From the NCBI GenBank assembly GCA_965644315.1, contig CBFFRQ010000048.1, forward strand, positions 97,252 to 161,251: 64,000 bases of DNA, written 5' to 3'. This DNA is from Caecitellus pseudoparvulus (lineage: Eukaryota > Bigyra: Bicosoecida). The notes beneath the pieces are model-generated. The model was not told where the DNA came from and did not search any database. It worked only from the letters and a program-made list of their open reading frames with translations. Shown here one piece after another: positions 27,547 through 36,900 of this stretch (the first letter of the stretch is position 1; each line of letters begins with the position of its first letter). The position numbers were made by a program, and so were the translations under genes.

Positions 27547-27805
27547 TGGTGGCGTGCAGCGTGTGGTCTGGGCTGTGGCTTTGGTGGCGATGGGTGCCGT
27601 GAGGGCTGGTTGTGGCAGGGGGTGCGTGGGGCGTCCCATGCGGGGCAATGCAGCACAGTGGGTGGGGCAGGTCAAACTGTGGACGCCTGTAACAACAATA
27701 TTCTGCGACATGGGGACGATGGGATTCATACATGCAAGCTTTGCGTGGGATCGCCCCGTGCAGTGTTGAGTGTTGGTGTGGTGCGGAAACTGGATCCACC
27801 ACGCC

Positions 27806-28939
27806 ATGGCAGATGACGGCAGTTGTGAGAGCTGGCTGGATCATTGGCGGGCAGGGTGCAGGGCGAAGGATGTGGAGTGTCTGTTGACACTGCTGGAGGA
27901 AGGATGTGGGTCGGGGAGGGCCAGTGTGGAGGCTCTTGGGCCGGATGATGTTGCGGAGGCAGCGAGAGTGGCCTGTGAGGTGGCTGAGGTTGACTTGTTG
28001 AGGCAGCTGTTCGGCTTGGTCGAGGACGGGGTGTGCGGTGAGCATGGTATTTTTGATGGAGCATTCCGAGCAGCATGTGAGGGTGGGCATACGGGCATAG
28101 TGCGCGAGCTGCTGGCTTTGAGCGGTGCTGCTGCGGTGGATGTACATGCCGGGCCGCCTGGCAAGCCCGAGTACTGCTTCACAGTTGCCTGCGAGAGGGG
28201 GTATGTCGGTGTGGTGCGAGAGCTGCTGGCTTTGACTGGGGACCAAGCTGTGGATGTGCATGCTGGGGATCGATATGGGCTGGAGCAAGGCTTCCGGCTT
28301 GCTTGTCAGAAAGGGCATATTAGCGTCGTGCGGGAGCTGTTGGCTTTGACCGGGGACCGAGAAGTAGACGTGCACGCTGGGCCTGAGGGCGAGCCTGAGG
28401 CTGGCTTCCGACTTGCCTGTGCAAATGGGCATGGGGGGGTTGTGCGCGAGCTGCTGGCGCTCAATGGTGAACGAGCCGTGAATGTGCATGTTGGGACTGA
28501 GCACGGCTTTCGGTGGGCATGTTGGAATGGGCATGTGGGGGTTGTGCGCGAACTGCTAGCTCTGACGGGTGACCGTGAGGTATATGTGCATGGAGGGATC
28601 AGTGGCGATACAGAGGAGGGGTTTCGCCTGGCCTGTAAGTATGGTCATATCGCTGTGGTGCGCGAGCTGCTGGCTTTGGGCGGGCATCGTGAGGTGGACG
28701 TTCATGCTGGGCCTGAGGGCAAGCCTGAGTTTGGGTTTAGGTGGGCATGTGCGAATGGACATGCTGATGTGGTGCGCGAGCTGCTAGGCCTCACGGGACA
28801 CCGGGCCGTTCCCCTCCAGGCCAGACTTGACGCTGGGCAGGTGGCTGTGCAGCCAGCTAAGGATGCCTCCTGGGCCGGCACCAGCACTCGACGTGGGCGG
28901 CGTGGCATGGTACTACTGCGGGCAGGTGCGGGAAGGTGA
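27806..28939 (+). CDS. Ankyrin-repeat protein, MADDGS type (copy 2)
   Basis: Unspliced, 377 aa, from MADDGSCESWLDHWRAGC to the shared tail ending VLLRAGAGR. The head (about 85 residues, Trp-containing, predicted helical) differs from copy 1. It is followed by about eight units such as AGFRLACANGHGGVVRELLA. Units with and without the GPEGxPE insertion alternate, so unit length swings between about 33 and 38 residues. The leader gtgcggaaactggatccacc stands just before the ATG, as in the MAD-type gene at 61505-62386. It lies 259 nt after copy 1 on the same strand. No membrane segment or catalytic motif is present. Confidence 0.82.
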   Translation: MADDGSCESWLDHWRAGCRAKDVECLLTLLEEGCGSGRASVEALGPDDVAEAARVACEVAEVDLLRQLFGLVEDGVCGEHGIFDGAFRAACEGGHTGIVRELLALSGAAAVDVHAGPPGKPEYCFTVACERGYVGVVRELLALTGDQAVDVHAGDRYGLEQGFRLACQKGHISVVRELLALTGDREVDVHAGPEGEPEAGFRLACANGHGGVVRELLALNGERAVNVHVGTEHGFRWACWNGHVGVVRELLALTGDREVYVHGGISGDTEEGFRLACKYGHIAVVRELLALGGHREVDVHAGPEGKPEFGFRWACANGHADVVRELLGLTGHRAVPLQARLDAGQVAVQPAKDASWAGTSTRRGRRGMVLLRAGAGR

Positions 28940-29197
28940 TGGTGGCGTGCTTGATATCCTGCGGTCTGTGCCTGTGATGGTGATGGATACAGTGCGGGTT
29001 GGTTGTGGCAAGGGGGGTGAGTGTGGCGCCACAGTCAAGGCAATGCAGCACAGTGGGGGGACAGGTCAAAAAGTAGTTACCTGCGGAACAGCATGATGCG
29101 TGGCGTGGGGGACATCTTGGTGCATGCAAGCTTGATGTTGGGTCGCCTCAGGCAGTGAGGAGTTCTGGGAGTGTGCGGAAACTGGGCCCACCACACC

Positions 29198-29899
29198 ATG
29201 GCAGATGACGGCAGTTGGGAGAGCTGGCTGGATCGTTGGCGGGCAGCATGTGATGATGGTCAGGCGGATGTGCTGATGGGCATGTTGGAGGAGTGTGGAG
29301 GTGAAACAAGACTGGGGCTAGAAGGTTTGTCTAGCGCACACACAACGGCTGGTTTCATGGTCGCTTGTGAGGCAGGTCGTGTGGATTTGCTGCGTGGGTT
29401 GTTGGGGCTGGAGGGGAAACTTGCTGTGGATGTGCATGCTGACTTTGAGGGTGTGCCTGAGGGTGGCTTTGTGCTTGCCTGCGTGCATGGGCACGTTGGT
29501 GTGGTGCGCGAGCTTTTGGCTCTCAGTGGTGAGCGTGAGGTGGATGTGCAGGCACGATTCAGGGGCATGACTGATGTTGGCTTCCGAATGGCCTGTGGGA
29601 ATGGGCATGCCGAAGTAGTTCGTGAGCTGCTGGCTCTGAGCGGGCACCGCGAGGTGGATGTGCATGCTTGGGAATTGACCGGGCCCGATGCTGGCTTCCG
29701 GTTTGCCTGCCAGGGAGAGCACATTGATGTGGTGCGTGAGCTGCTGGGCCTCACTGGGCATCGAGCCATTCCCCTCCAGACACGACTTGATGCTGGGGAA
29801 GTGGCGGTGCAGCCAGCTAAAGATGCCTCCTGGGCCGGCACCAGCACTCGACGTGGGCGCGAGGCCGTAGTGCTGCTACGGGTTTCTCAGAGAGCCTAG
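29198..29899 (+). CDS. Ankyrin-repeat protein, MADDGS type (copy 3)
   Basis: Unspliced, 233 aa. It starts MADDGSWESWLDRWRAACDD, so it belongs with copy 2, but has only about five ankyrin-like units (for example GFVLACVHGHVGVVRELLAL). The shared tail is recognisable (HRAIPLQTRLDAGE, VQPAKDASWAGTSTRRGR) but ends VLLRVSQRA rather than VLLRAGAGR. That change follows a small alteration after GRR, which points to a frameshift in the last codons. The leader gtgcggaaactgggcccacc precedes the ATG. The spacer before it (28940-29197) resembles the spacer after copy 1, so copies 1-3 are successive tandem duplications of a gene plus its 3' flank. Confidence 0.82.
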   Translation: MADDGSWESWLDRWRAACDDGQADVLMGMLEECGGETRLGLEGLSSAHTTAGFMVACEAGRVDLLRGLLGLEGKLAVDVHADFEGVPEGGFVLACVHGHVGVVRELLALSGEREVDVQARFRGMTDVGFRMACGNGHAEVVRELLALSGHREVDVHAWELTGPDAGFRFACQGEHIDVVRELLGLTGHRAIPLQTRLDAGEVAVQPAKDASWAGTSTRRGREAVVLLRVSQRA

Positions 29900-30230
29900 G
29901 GGTGGATGCAGCTTCAGACCGGCCCAATAGGGAAGCGTCCAAGCTGCGAGGAAGGCACAGAGCTGATGGGGTCTCGGCAATGCAGCACCAATGGTATGTT
30001 GCCATCGGAGGGCTTGGCGTTGGAGAGGTTGTACAGGAGGCAGAGTGGCCACGTGGAGCTTGAGCGCACGAGGAAGGTGCTCGGTTCTGAACGTTGGGCG
30101 ATGAGGGGAGTGCATGCTGCAACAAACACATGGTGGGAATGCAGCTGTGCAGCGTGGAATCCCACCTTTGTCATGTGGGACGCCTGCAGTGTCTGAGCCA
30201 TGCACGCTGCGCAGGCAGTGCATTTGGACT
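29900..30230. other. Intergenic region, nothing recognised
   Basis: This 331-nt stretch lies between ankyrin copy 3 and the convergent ZNRD2-like gene. I see no open frame with family similarity, and no RNA gene or repeat shared with the spacers of the other ankyrin copies. Confidence 0.5.
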
Positions 30231-31641
30231 TCAAGCTTTGAGCACCTGCAGCGCCTCTGCGCACTGCTGGATGCACTTGGCTAGGTCGGCCATTTGGGCT
30301 GGGTCTGCCACGACAGCAGGTGAGCTGAGGGCAGCTGTCGCCTGCGCAATGCTGCGGCTGAGCCCTGCAGCAGCCTGAGCCTTGATGTCTGCGGCAGTCA
30401 GCGGGGTGCTGGAGCTCGGTGTTGGTTCTGGTGTCGGCGCGGGCGCTGGTGCTGGTGGGCGTGTAGAGGCAGGCGTGGGTGGCTGTGCGGGGGCCGGTGC
30501 TGCTGGTGCTGGTGCGGGCAGCGAGACGGCGGACGAGCCTCCGCTGGCAGCATAGGCGGCCAGCTGCTCAGAGGTCATGTGCATCCAGTCGGCGGGGGCA
30601 TCCATGAGCTTCACCCCCGCCGTGCCCGCTGCGGTGGCGGGTTGAGGGGGGGTGTACGCAGCCCCGGAGGGGGGTGGGGGTCGGGCTGCGCCGGCAACCG
30701 CAGCCACCTCCTCAGCTGTCATGGACTCCCAGCCAGCGGGGGCGTCCATGACCGCGACGCCTGAAATGCGGGAGGTTGTGGTGGGGGGTGCGCTGCCCAG
30801 TGTGCGGGCAGTGGGCCCACCCCTCTCGTCCGCGTGGATGCCTGCGTCGACTGCGGACAGAGCCGCGCTCCAGTCCTCGTCGCCGCTTTGCTGTGGGTGC
30901 TGCTCCTGCCGCGGCGGGGAGCCAGTCTTGCTCTCCAGGGCGCCAGCGCCGACAGCCGCAGCAGGTGCAGGGGAGGCAGGGCTGGCTCGGGCCTGGGGCG
31001 GAATGGGCAGGTCCAAGGCAGCGGAGTAGCCGGGTCCGCGCTGCTCCTCAGGCAGCCAGTCGGGGCAGACGACACACTGCACCTCCCCTGCTCGAGAGCG
31101 CAGGATGGGGCAGGAGCAGTACGGCACGTCACACACCGTCTCCAGCATGGTCCAGCCCGAGAGCAACTTGGAGCCCATGCGCTTGGCAGCGACGTCGCTG
31201 GCGTACCGGCGCAGCTCAGCCGCAGACATGCCTTCCACGCCTGTAGTGTGGGCAGGGACCTCGGCCGGAGCCTGGCCGCCACCAACGATGGTGCGGGAAA
31301 TGCCAGTGCTGATTGGGACTGGGGTTGGGGTGCGTGCCGGAGACGGTGCAGCAGGGGCGGCAGAAACGGCCTGCAGCTCGTCGTCGACCAAGTTAAACGT
31401 GGTCTCACACAGAGTGCACAGGAATGCACTGTCCCGGCTGCGCATGAGGGGGATCTGCGGCGCGGCGGGCACAGGGTGGAGGCGGGTGCGGCCACCATCG
31501 GCGTGGCGTGGTTGCGGAAAACGAACTCACCCCCACGCAAGCCTCTTGGGGGCAGTTCTTGCCCGTCATTGCCCAGCCTTGGAGCATGAGCTCCCCCATT
31601 TGATTCATGGCTTCTCGCTTGCGGTCTGTAGGCAGGGCCAT
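30231..31641 (-). CDS. ZNRD2/SSSCA1-like protein with two zinc-ribbon units
   Basis: There are two exons, 31641-31531 and 31454-30231, with a 76-nt phase-0 intron (gtgagt...gccgcag), giving 444 aa. Exon 1 plus the start of exon 2 give MGELMLQGWAMTGKNCPQEA then PLMRSRDSAFLCTLCE, the ZNRD2 (UPF0148) zinc ribbon. A second ribbon follows near residue 150: GSKLLSGWTMLETVCDVPYC then CPILRSRAGEVQCVVC. Known family members usually have one. The rest is Pro/Ala-rich and disordered, with a repeated APAxWxxMTxE(E/Q) phrase at about residues 265 and 315 and a helical end (QCAEALQVLKA). ZNRD2 proteins have been linked to centromere/cytoskeleton and telomere-related partners, but the role here is unknown. 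The intron carries TTTCCGCA in sense. Confidence 0.8.
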
Positions 31642-32034
31642 GGCTGCAGGGAGCTTGGTCCTTGCGGCTGGTCTCTGGCTCGGGTCCGAGAAAAGCCGTT
31701 CTTCTCCTGCTGTGCGGGAGTGAGTCCAGGGGTGCAGGGGGGAGGGAAGGGGGCATAGGACATGGGCTTGTAATCCTTGGTGGAGTTTGTTTTCTGAAGT
31801 TGAAGTGCCTGCACTTGGGCAGACACTCGAGGGCGGTCACTTTGAGCTGCAGAAAGTCAGAGATAGCGTCATTTCCCAGGGCTTGCAACAACCAAATGCT
31901 GCCAACAATCATTCCGATACCAATAAGTAGGGGAAGTCACGTAGCTTGAATGCCCTGAACACCAACAGACTCTGCAGGCGCAGGCTGCGAGGGACAAGGC
32001 TGTTCCCGTCGCGTTTCGCCGTGAAACGCCAGCC
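31642..32034. promoter_or_regulatory. Bidirectional promoter region (ZNRD2-like / Pkr1-like)
   Basis: This 393-nt gap separates divergent genes. A perfect 7-bp inverted repeat GCGTTTC/GAAACGC with a 5-nt spacer lies at 32011-32029, ending 5 nt before the Pkr1-like ATG. It could be a hairpin in the 5' UTR or a dyad for a DNA-binding protein. Confidence 0.45.
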
Positions 32035-32415
32035 ATGAACTTCGTGACGCAGCAAGCCGAGCGGGCATTCCAAGCAGTGTGGCACAGCATCAACACCCCG
32101 GGGGTGCAGTCATGGATCCAGCCTGCTCTCAATGCTGTGCTGGCGTCCCTCTTTAGCACGGTGTTTTACTGCCTGTATCACGGGATCGGAGGCTGGCTCA
32201 TGTGGATCATGGCGCTGCTGACGTGCGGCTTGGCGTTCTCAGCCAATGTTGTGCTGACCGAAGTCATGGCAATTCAGGCACAGCAGGGGAAACAAGGCAT
32301 CATTGACGGCACAGAGAGTGAGCCAGAGGTAGAAGAGGGCGGCGAACCGTTGGAGGATGCAGACGAAGGGGATGCAGCGGAAGGAGAGTGCAGGGACAAG
32401 GACAAAGACGCATGA
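32035..32415 (+). CDS. Pkr1-like small ER membrane protein (V-ATPase assembly)
   Basis: Unspliced, 126 aa. The N-terminus reads FQAVWHSINTPGVQSWIQPA, resembling the xSIFTPGxxP phrase of Pkr1. Two hydrophobic helices follow at about residues 33-52 (LNAVLASLFSTVFYCLYHGI) and 55-80 (LMWIMALLTCGLAFSANVVL). The C-terminal ~45 residues are strongly acidic (EPEVEEGGEPLEDADEGD). Pkr1 in yeast is an ER protein needed to assemble the V-ATPase membrane sector together with Vma21-type factors. Size, topology and the TPG turn all fit, but the sequence is short and the assignment rests on pattern. The neighbouring MFSD1-like gene also acts in the endolysosomal system, which may be coincidence. Confidence 0.6.
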   Translation: MNFVTQQAERAFQAVWHSINTPGVQSWIQPALNAVLASLFSTVFYCLYHGIGGWLMWIMALLTCGLAFSANVVLTEVMAIQAQQGKQGIIDGTESEPEVEEGGEPLEDADEGDAAEGECRDKDKDA

Positions 32416-32935
32416 GCTGGGCGGGAAGGCGGCGGCGATGTGTGCCAGCGTGAAAGGAGGCGTGCTGCGCCTGCACGGTTGACTTTGCTCCGCCAAGATC
32501 GGCAGCGCAGCAGTTGGGCCCCGCGACCACGACCGCCATGCAGCTGTTCCCCGCGTGTGCAGCGCCAAGGTGCCCCGTAGGACGAGGACAGGCGCTCTTC
32601 CCTGCACAAGGTCTGCTTTGCAGTGCTGTGCCGCACGCACAGTGACTGGGCGTAGCCGCAGTTGGCACAGCCACCCGTGAGCAGCGGCGTTTTCTGCGGG
32701 CCAGTAGCCCAGCAACGCCACAATTCACACCGGCCCACCTCTGCCCCAGTTTCCCAGCAGCAGGCATCTCAAGTGCAGGCAGACTGGCCAAGTGCTGCTC
32801 ATTCCGAGCCGCCACCACCTCCCTGCGCCCGACTTGCAGTGGTGCAGTGCAGCAAAGCGGCACTCTCAGCTGTTGCCCCCCAGCGGCTGAAAGCCTTGCG
32901 GGTGTCCGACAGGTCCACGTCCTTGTTTGCCAGCC
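32416..32935. other. Intergenic region, nothing recognised
   Basis: This 520-nt stretch lies between the Pkr1-like gene and the G-gamma gene, both on the plus strand. Open frames here have no family resemblance and no coding-like continuity. It presumably contains the 3' end of the former and the promoter of the latter. Confidence 0.5.
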
Positions 32936-33355
32936 ATGTCTGAAGCACAGTTGCGCAAGATTGAAGCGGAGCGAGACCGTCTCAAGGACGAGTTGGAGAC
33001 GCTGAAGAGTGCCATGCCCACGGAGCAGGCGTGCAAGGAGTGCGTGGAGTGTGGACCGTGACAGTGCCAGTTCCCGTGCAGCGGCACGTCACTGCACGAG
33101 GACACAGTCTGCCTGCAGCATTTTGATGCTCCTTGCGCCCCCCACACCCGCCGGGTGCCTGGGGGGGGGGCCAGGCAGCGAGGCTCTGTCACGCTCTGTG
33201 CCTGCGGAAACATGCCTGCTCACTCCATCCGCTCTCTCCCGCTCAGCCTCATCGCCTACGTGGAGGCCCACCCAGAGCCGCTGGCGGCTGAAAATAAGGC
33301 CAACAACCCGTGGCTGACCGCTCCAAGCTCGGGGTGCAGCTGCACCATTCAATGA
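32936..33355 (+). CDS. Heterotrimeric G-protein gamma subunit (GGL domain, CaaX box)
   Basis: There are two exons, 32936-33048 and 33247-33355, joined across a 198-nt phase-2 intron (gtgtgg...gctcag). The product is 73 aa, typical for G-gamma. The N-terminal half is a heptad-like coiled coil (EAQLRKIEAERDRLKDELET) that would pair with G-beta. The junction rebuilds the GGL hallmark: CVDLIAYVEAHPEPL, compare DLxxYCExHxxxDPL in animal gamma subunits. NNPWL then corresponds to ENPF. The C-terminus CTIQ is a CaaX box whose final Gln predicts farnesylation, and a second cysteine two residues before it (CSCTIQ) could be palmitoylated, as in plant gamma subunits. It would anchor a G-beta/gamma dimer at the plasma membrane. 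The gene is easily missed because each exon is tiny. Confidence 0.82.
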
Positions 33356-33921
33356 GTCTGTCGTGGCCTGCCATGGTGCGCCGCAACGTGCGCGGGCGTG
33401 ACGCATCGGCGGTGCCCGTTGCTGGGTCCAGTCTGTGGCGTTCCAGGCAAGCCATGACATGTATATGGGGGTGGTGTTCAGCGCGACTAGGGGCTCGCTA
33501 AAGGGGCTCCCGGTGCTGGATTGCCCCGGTTGCAGGAGGGTCGCTGGCGACGCTCCTGGCCTTGCCCTCTCCGCTTCCACAACGTGTGCGAGCTGCGATG
33601 CTGCAGCAATGTAGTCTGTACCTATTCCCACCCACTCCTGCTATGCGGGTGGCCTTTCTTGGGGGTCCCTCACGCCATCTTGTCACTGCCTGCGCACTGG
33701 CCATGATCTCCACCTTCGCACAACACACCCCTGCAGCAAAACCGCGTGACCGCAATCTTTATCACGGTGAGCGAAGGCCCCGCAGTGGCGTCTGCGTGTC
33801 TTTCGTTTCAGCGCAGCGCGCAGGGCGTTCTTGCGGCGTGGCTGCCTGCAGAGGCCTCATCTTTGGCAGCCAGGAAGCTCACAGCAAGGGAGGGCTTGTC
33901 CCAGCGAACACCTTGAGCGCC
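33356..33921. other. Intergenic region before CFAP57, nothing recognised
   Basis: A frame is open from 33562 into the CFAP57 region, but its text is low-quality and out of frame with the WD40 exons 1 and 2, so I do not treat it as coding. This 566-nt stretch probably holds the CFAP57 promoter and 5' UTR. Confidence 0.5.
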
Positions 33922-36900
33922 ATGGCTTCCCGGGCTTCCCTTCAGCATGCGTGCGTTGCAGCGTGCAGGTGTCATCCTGCCCTGCGCTGCAGTCGGCCTC
34001 CTCTGCGGTGCTCCACAGGTACTCGTTTGGCTTCAAGCCAGACGTGCACACGCCAGTGGCGTACATGGACGAATCCCACTGCATCTACGTGTCAGGCCAC
34101 ACCATCATCCGGCTGGACGCAGATACCAAGCGCCAACGAGCACTGGAGTGCACGCCCACCGCTCTCGGTGTCTCTGCTCTGGCTGTCGCGCCCGACAAGA
34201 GGTGGGTGGAGTTTCGCGACCTCAGCTCGAAACGGCCAAAATCCGCGCGTGGCGTGCCCAGTCCCCTGCACTTGCTGCGCCCCCTGCCACAGACACTTTG
34301 CGTTTGCAGAGTACTATGAGAGCTCCCCCCCCACCATCACGGTGGTGGACTGGTTCAAGCTGGAGAGCGCCCGCTCTGAGGCCGTCCTGCGCGCTGGCTC
34401 CAAGAAAGGCCGCAGGGTCATCTCGGACCTGGCCCTGGGCTCCTCCATCGTGCACAGCTTGAGCTTCACTGCCGACAGCAAGCACCTCCTCGTCACATCG
34501 GGAGCCCCAGACTGGTCCCTGCTGTACGTCATGTGGGAGAAGTCCCTCGTTGTGGCAGCTCAGCGGCACCTGTGTGCGCCGGAGTCGGTCGTGCACGCCG
34601 TGGACACACACCCCGTGGACCAGTCCGTCGTGCTGGCCACTGGCGACGGGTTCATGAAGATGTTCCGCCTGGCCGATGACCTGCTGAAGATGCTGCCTGT
34701 GAACTTGAAGGGTGACCCACGCCACTTCACCTCCCACGCTTGGCTGCCTGAGGAGCGCGTGGTGGTGGGCACCAGCCTCGGCGAGCTCATGGTGTTCGAG
34801 GGCACCGAGTTCAAGAAGACCCTGGACACGTCCCCCCTCAAAGGCATCGCCATCGGCGCCGTGACGCCGTTCACGAAGGGCTTCGTGGCGGGTTGTGACG
34901 GCGGCCGCGTGCGCATCTACGAGAAGTCGGATGATGCACGGCTTTTCTTCAAACTCACGGCAGAGTTCGCCGTGTCTGGCGACTCCTCCCGTGTCATCCA
35001 CCTGGCGGTGTCTGCCAATGACGACAACCTCGTCGTGGTGCTGGCGTCTGGGCAGGTGTACGAGTTCAAGCTGTCCTCCTACGAGCTGTACAAGGCTGAC
35101 GACATCGTCTTCCGCCCCCTCGTGTCCTCCTTTCACTCGGCCGGCCCGACGGGGGCGACGGGCATCACATCTCTGGACATCTGCGTGCGCAAACCCCTGT
35201 TCGTGACGGCAGGCGCCGACCACACGGTGCGCATTTGGAACTACTCACAGTACTTTGGCCCAGGCGCCAGCGTGCCACAGGAGACAGTGCCCACCCTGGA
35301 GCTCGTGAAGCGCTTCAAGGAGATGCCGACGGCGGTGGCGTTCCACCCCTCCGGCCTGCACGTGCTGGTGGCGTTCGAGTCCACGCTGCAGCTGATGAAT
35401 GTGCTGATGGATGACATCAAGGCAGTCAAGGACTTCCCCATGCGGCGTGCCAACGCAGTGGCGTTTTCCCACGGCGGCCAGTTCTTCGCGGCAAACGCCA
35501 ACAACGGCGTGGCCATCGTGGAGACGTACACGGGCGCCACAGTGCGGAACTTGAGAGCGCACTCAGACCGAGTGGACTCGCTGCGCTGGAGCCCCGACGA
35601 CGCGTACCTCATCACGGCAGGCAAGGACGGCTTGGTGTACCGCTGGCATGTCGGCTCAGACCGCGCTGCCGCCCACAAGCAGCTGGTGGACACGGAAGGC
35701 TACCACATTTCCGCCATTGACGCTGGCGTGTCAGGGCGGGATGGCGCGCAGGCCATCTTGGTGGGCCGGCATGGCCGCCGCAAAGACCGCCGCACCTTCC
35801 GCCAGGTGGACTTCGGGGCGTCTCTGGGCGACCACACCCTGGCCGAGTTCGACGAAGGGGGCGACTGCATCGTGCAGGTCGCGTCGCTGCCCAGCAAGGG
35901 GGCCCTCGTCGCAGCGACGGGGACCCCCGGGCGACCGGGGGGTCTGCGCCTGTACAACTTGCCTATGACGGCCAACCCGGCAGGCGGCATCGGCGCCGGC
36001 GCTGCTGGGCGCGGGGCGGGGGACGCCGAGGGCGGCGAGGCAGCCTCCTCCACCCCCTCTGCCACCGCAGCGGCGCCGGGGTCCACCCTGGCCATGGCGG
36101 GGGCAGGCGGCCATGCCACGCTGAGCCCGCCCTTCCGCAGCTTCATGGCACACGGCGCGCCCGTGACGGCCATGGCTGTGGCCTGGGACGAAGGCCTCGT
36201 CATATCTGGTGGGCAGGATGGCTCCTTGGCCCTGTTCTACGCGCTGGATGGGGGGGGCCTGCGGGGCATGGCTGACAGCATGGTGGGCGCAGGCGCTGCC
36301 GTGGACGGCACGCTGGCTGTGTCGGGGCCGTCGCCACGCCCCCTGCCCACCGGCGCTGGCATGGCGTTTGCCGAGGAGATCCTGGTCACGACTGCGGCGC
36401 TGGAGGGGTCCCGCGTTCGTAAGCGGAAGCTGGAGTTGCGCGTGCAGGAGCTGAAGCTGGACAACGAGCGCGCGCTGCAGTTCAAGCGCATGGCGCAGGA
36501 GAGCAGCATGGGGGAAGTGCGCGAGAAGTTCGAGGCGGAGCTGGCGGCTGAGCGGGGCCGCCTGGAGGAGCTGCGCTCCACGAAAACCGCCATGGAGCAC
36601 AAGTTTGACTCCCAGGTGCGGGGCATGCAGGCACAGCACGGGCGGGAATTCGCCGACATTGACGAAAGCTACAAGGAAAAAATCGCCACGGAAGTGGAAC
36701 GGTACGAGGAGCTGGTTCTGGAGCGGGACGCACAGGTGGCAGCGTGGGAGGAAGAGCTCAACGCCTTGCAGCGGGGGCACGCTGCGGAATTGGAGCGCAC
36801 GGAGACAGATTTCCGCGCCCGAATCGCCGAGGAGCGCGCCTGGGCGGCGTCCCTGCAGGGGGAGGACCGCACGCTGAATCAGCACATTTCTCAGAAAATG

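Larger units (their letters stand above)
26230..28939. repeat. Left arm of inverted duplication carrying two ankyrin genes
   Basis: The order flank, MGAASS-type ankyrin gene, spacer, MAD-type ankyrin gene is repeated in reverse orientation at 61505-64000. Similarity is high in the non-coding flank (26230-26730), obvious in the first gene, and weaker in the second, where repeat number differs. Spacers share gcatgcaagctt and gggatcgcc type words. Confidence 0.8.

Noticed and set aside
33562-33921. N-terminal extension of CFAP57 from an ATG at 33562
   Set aside because: The family start MASRASLQHAYSFGF is recovered only by splicing from 33922. The longer frame is in the wrong phase for exons 1 and 2 and reads as non-coding.
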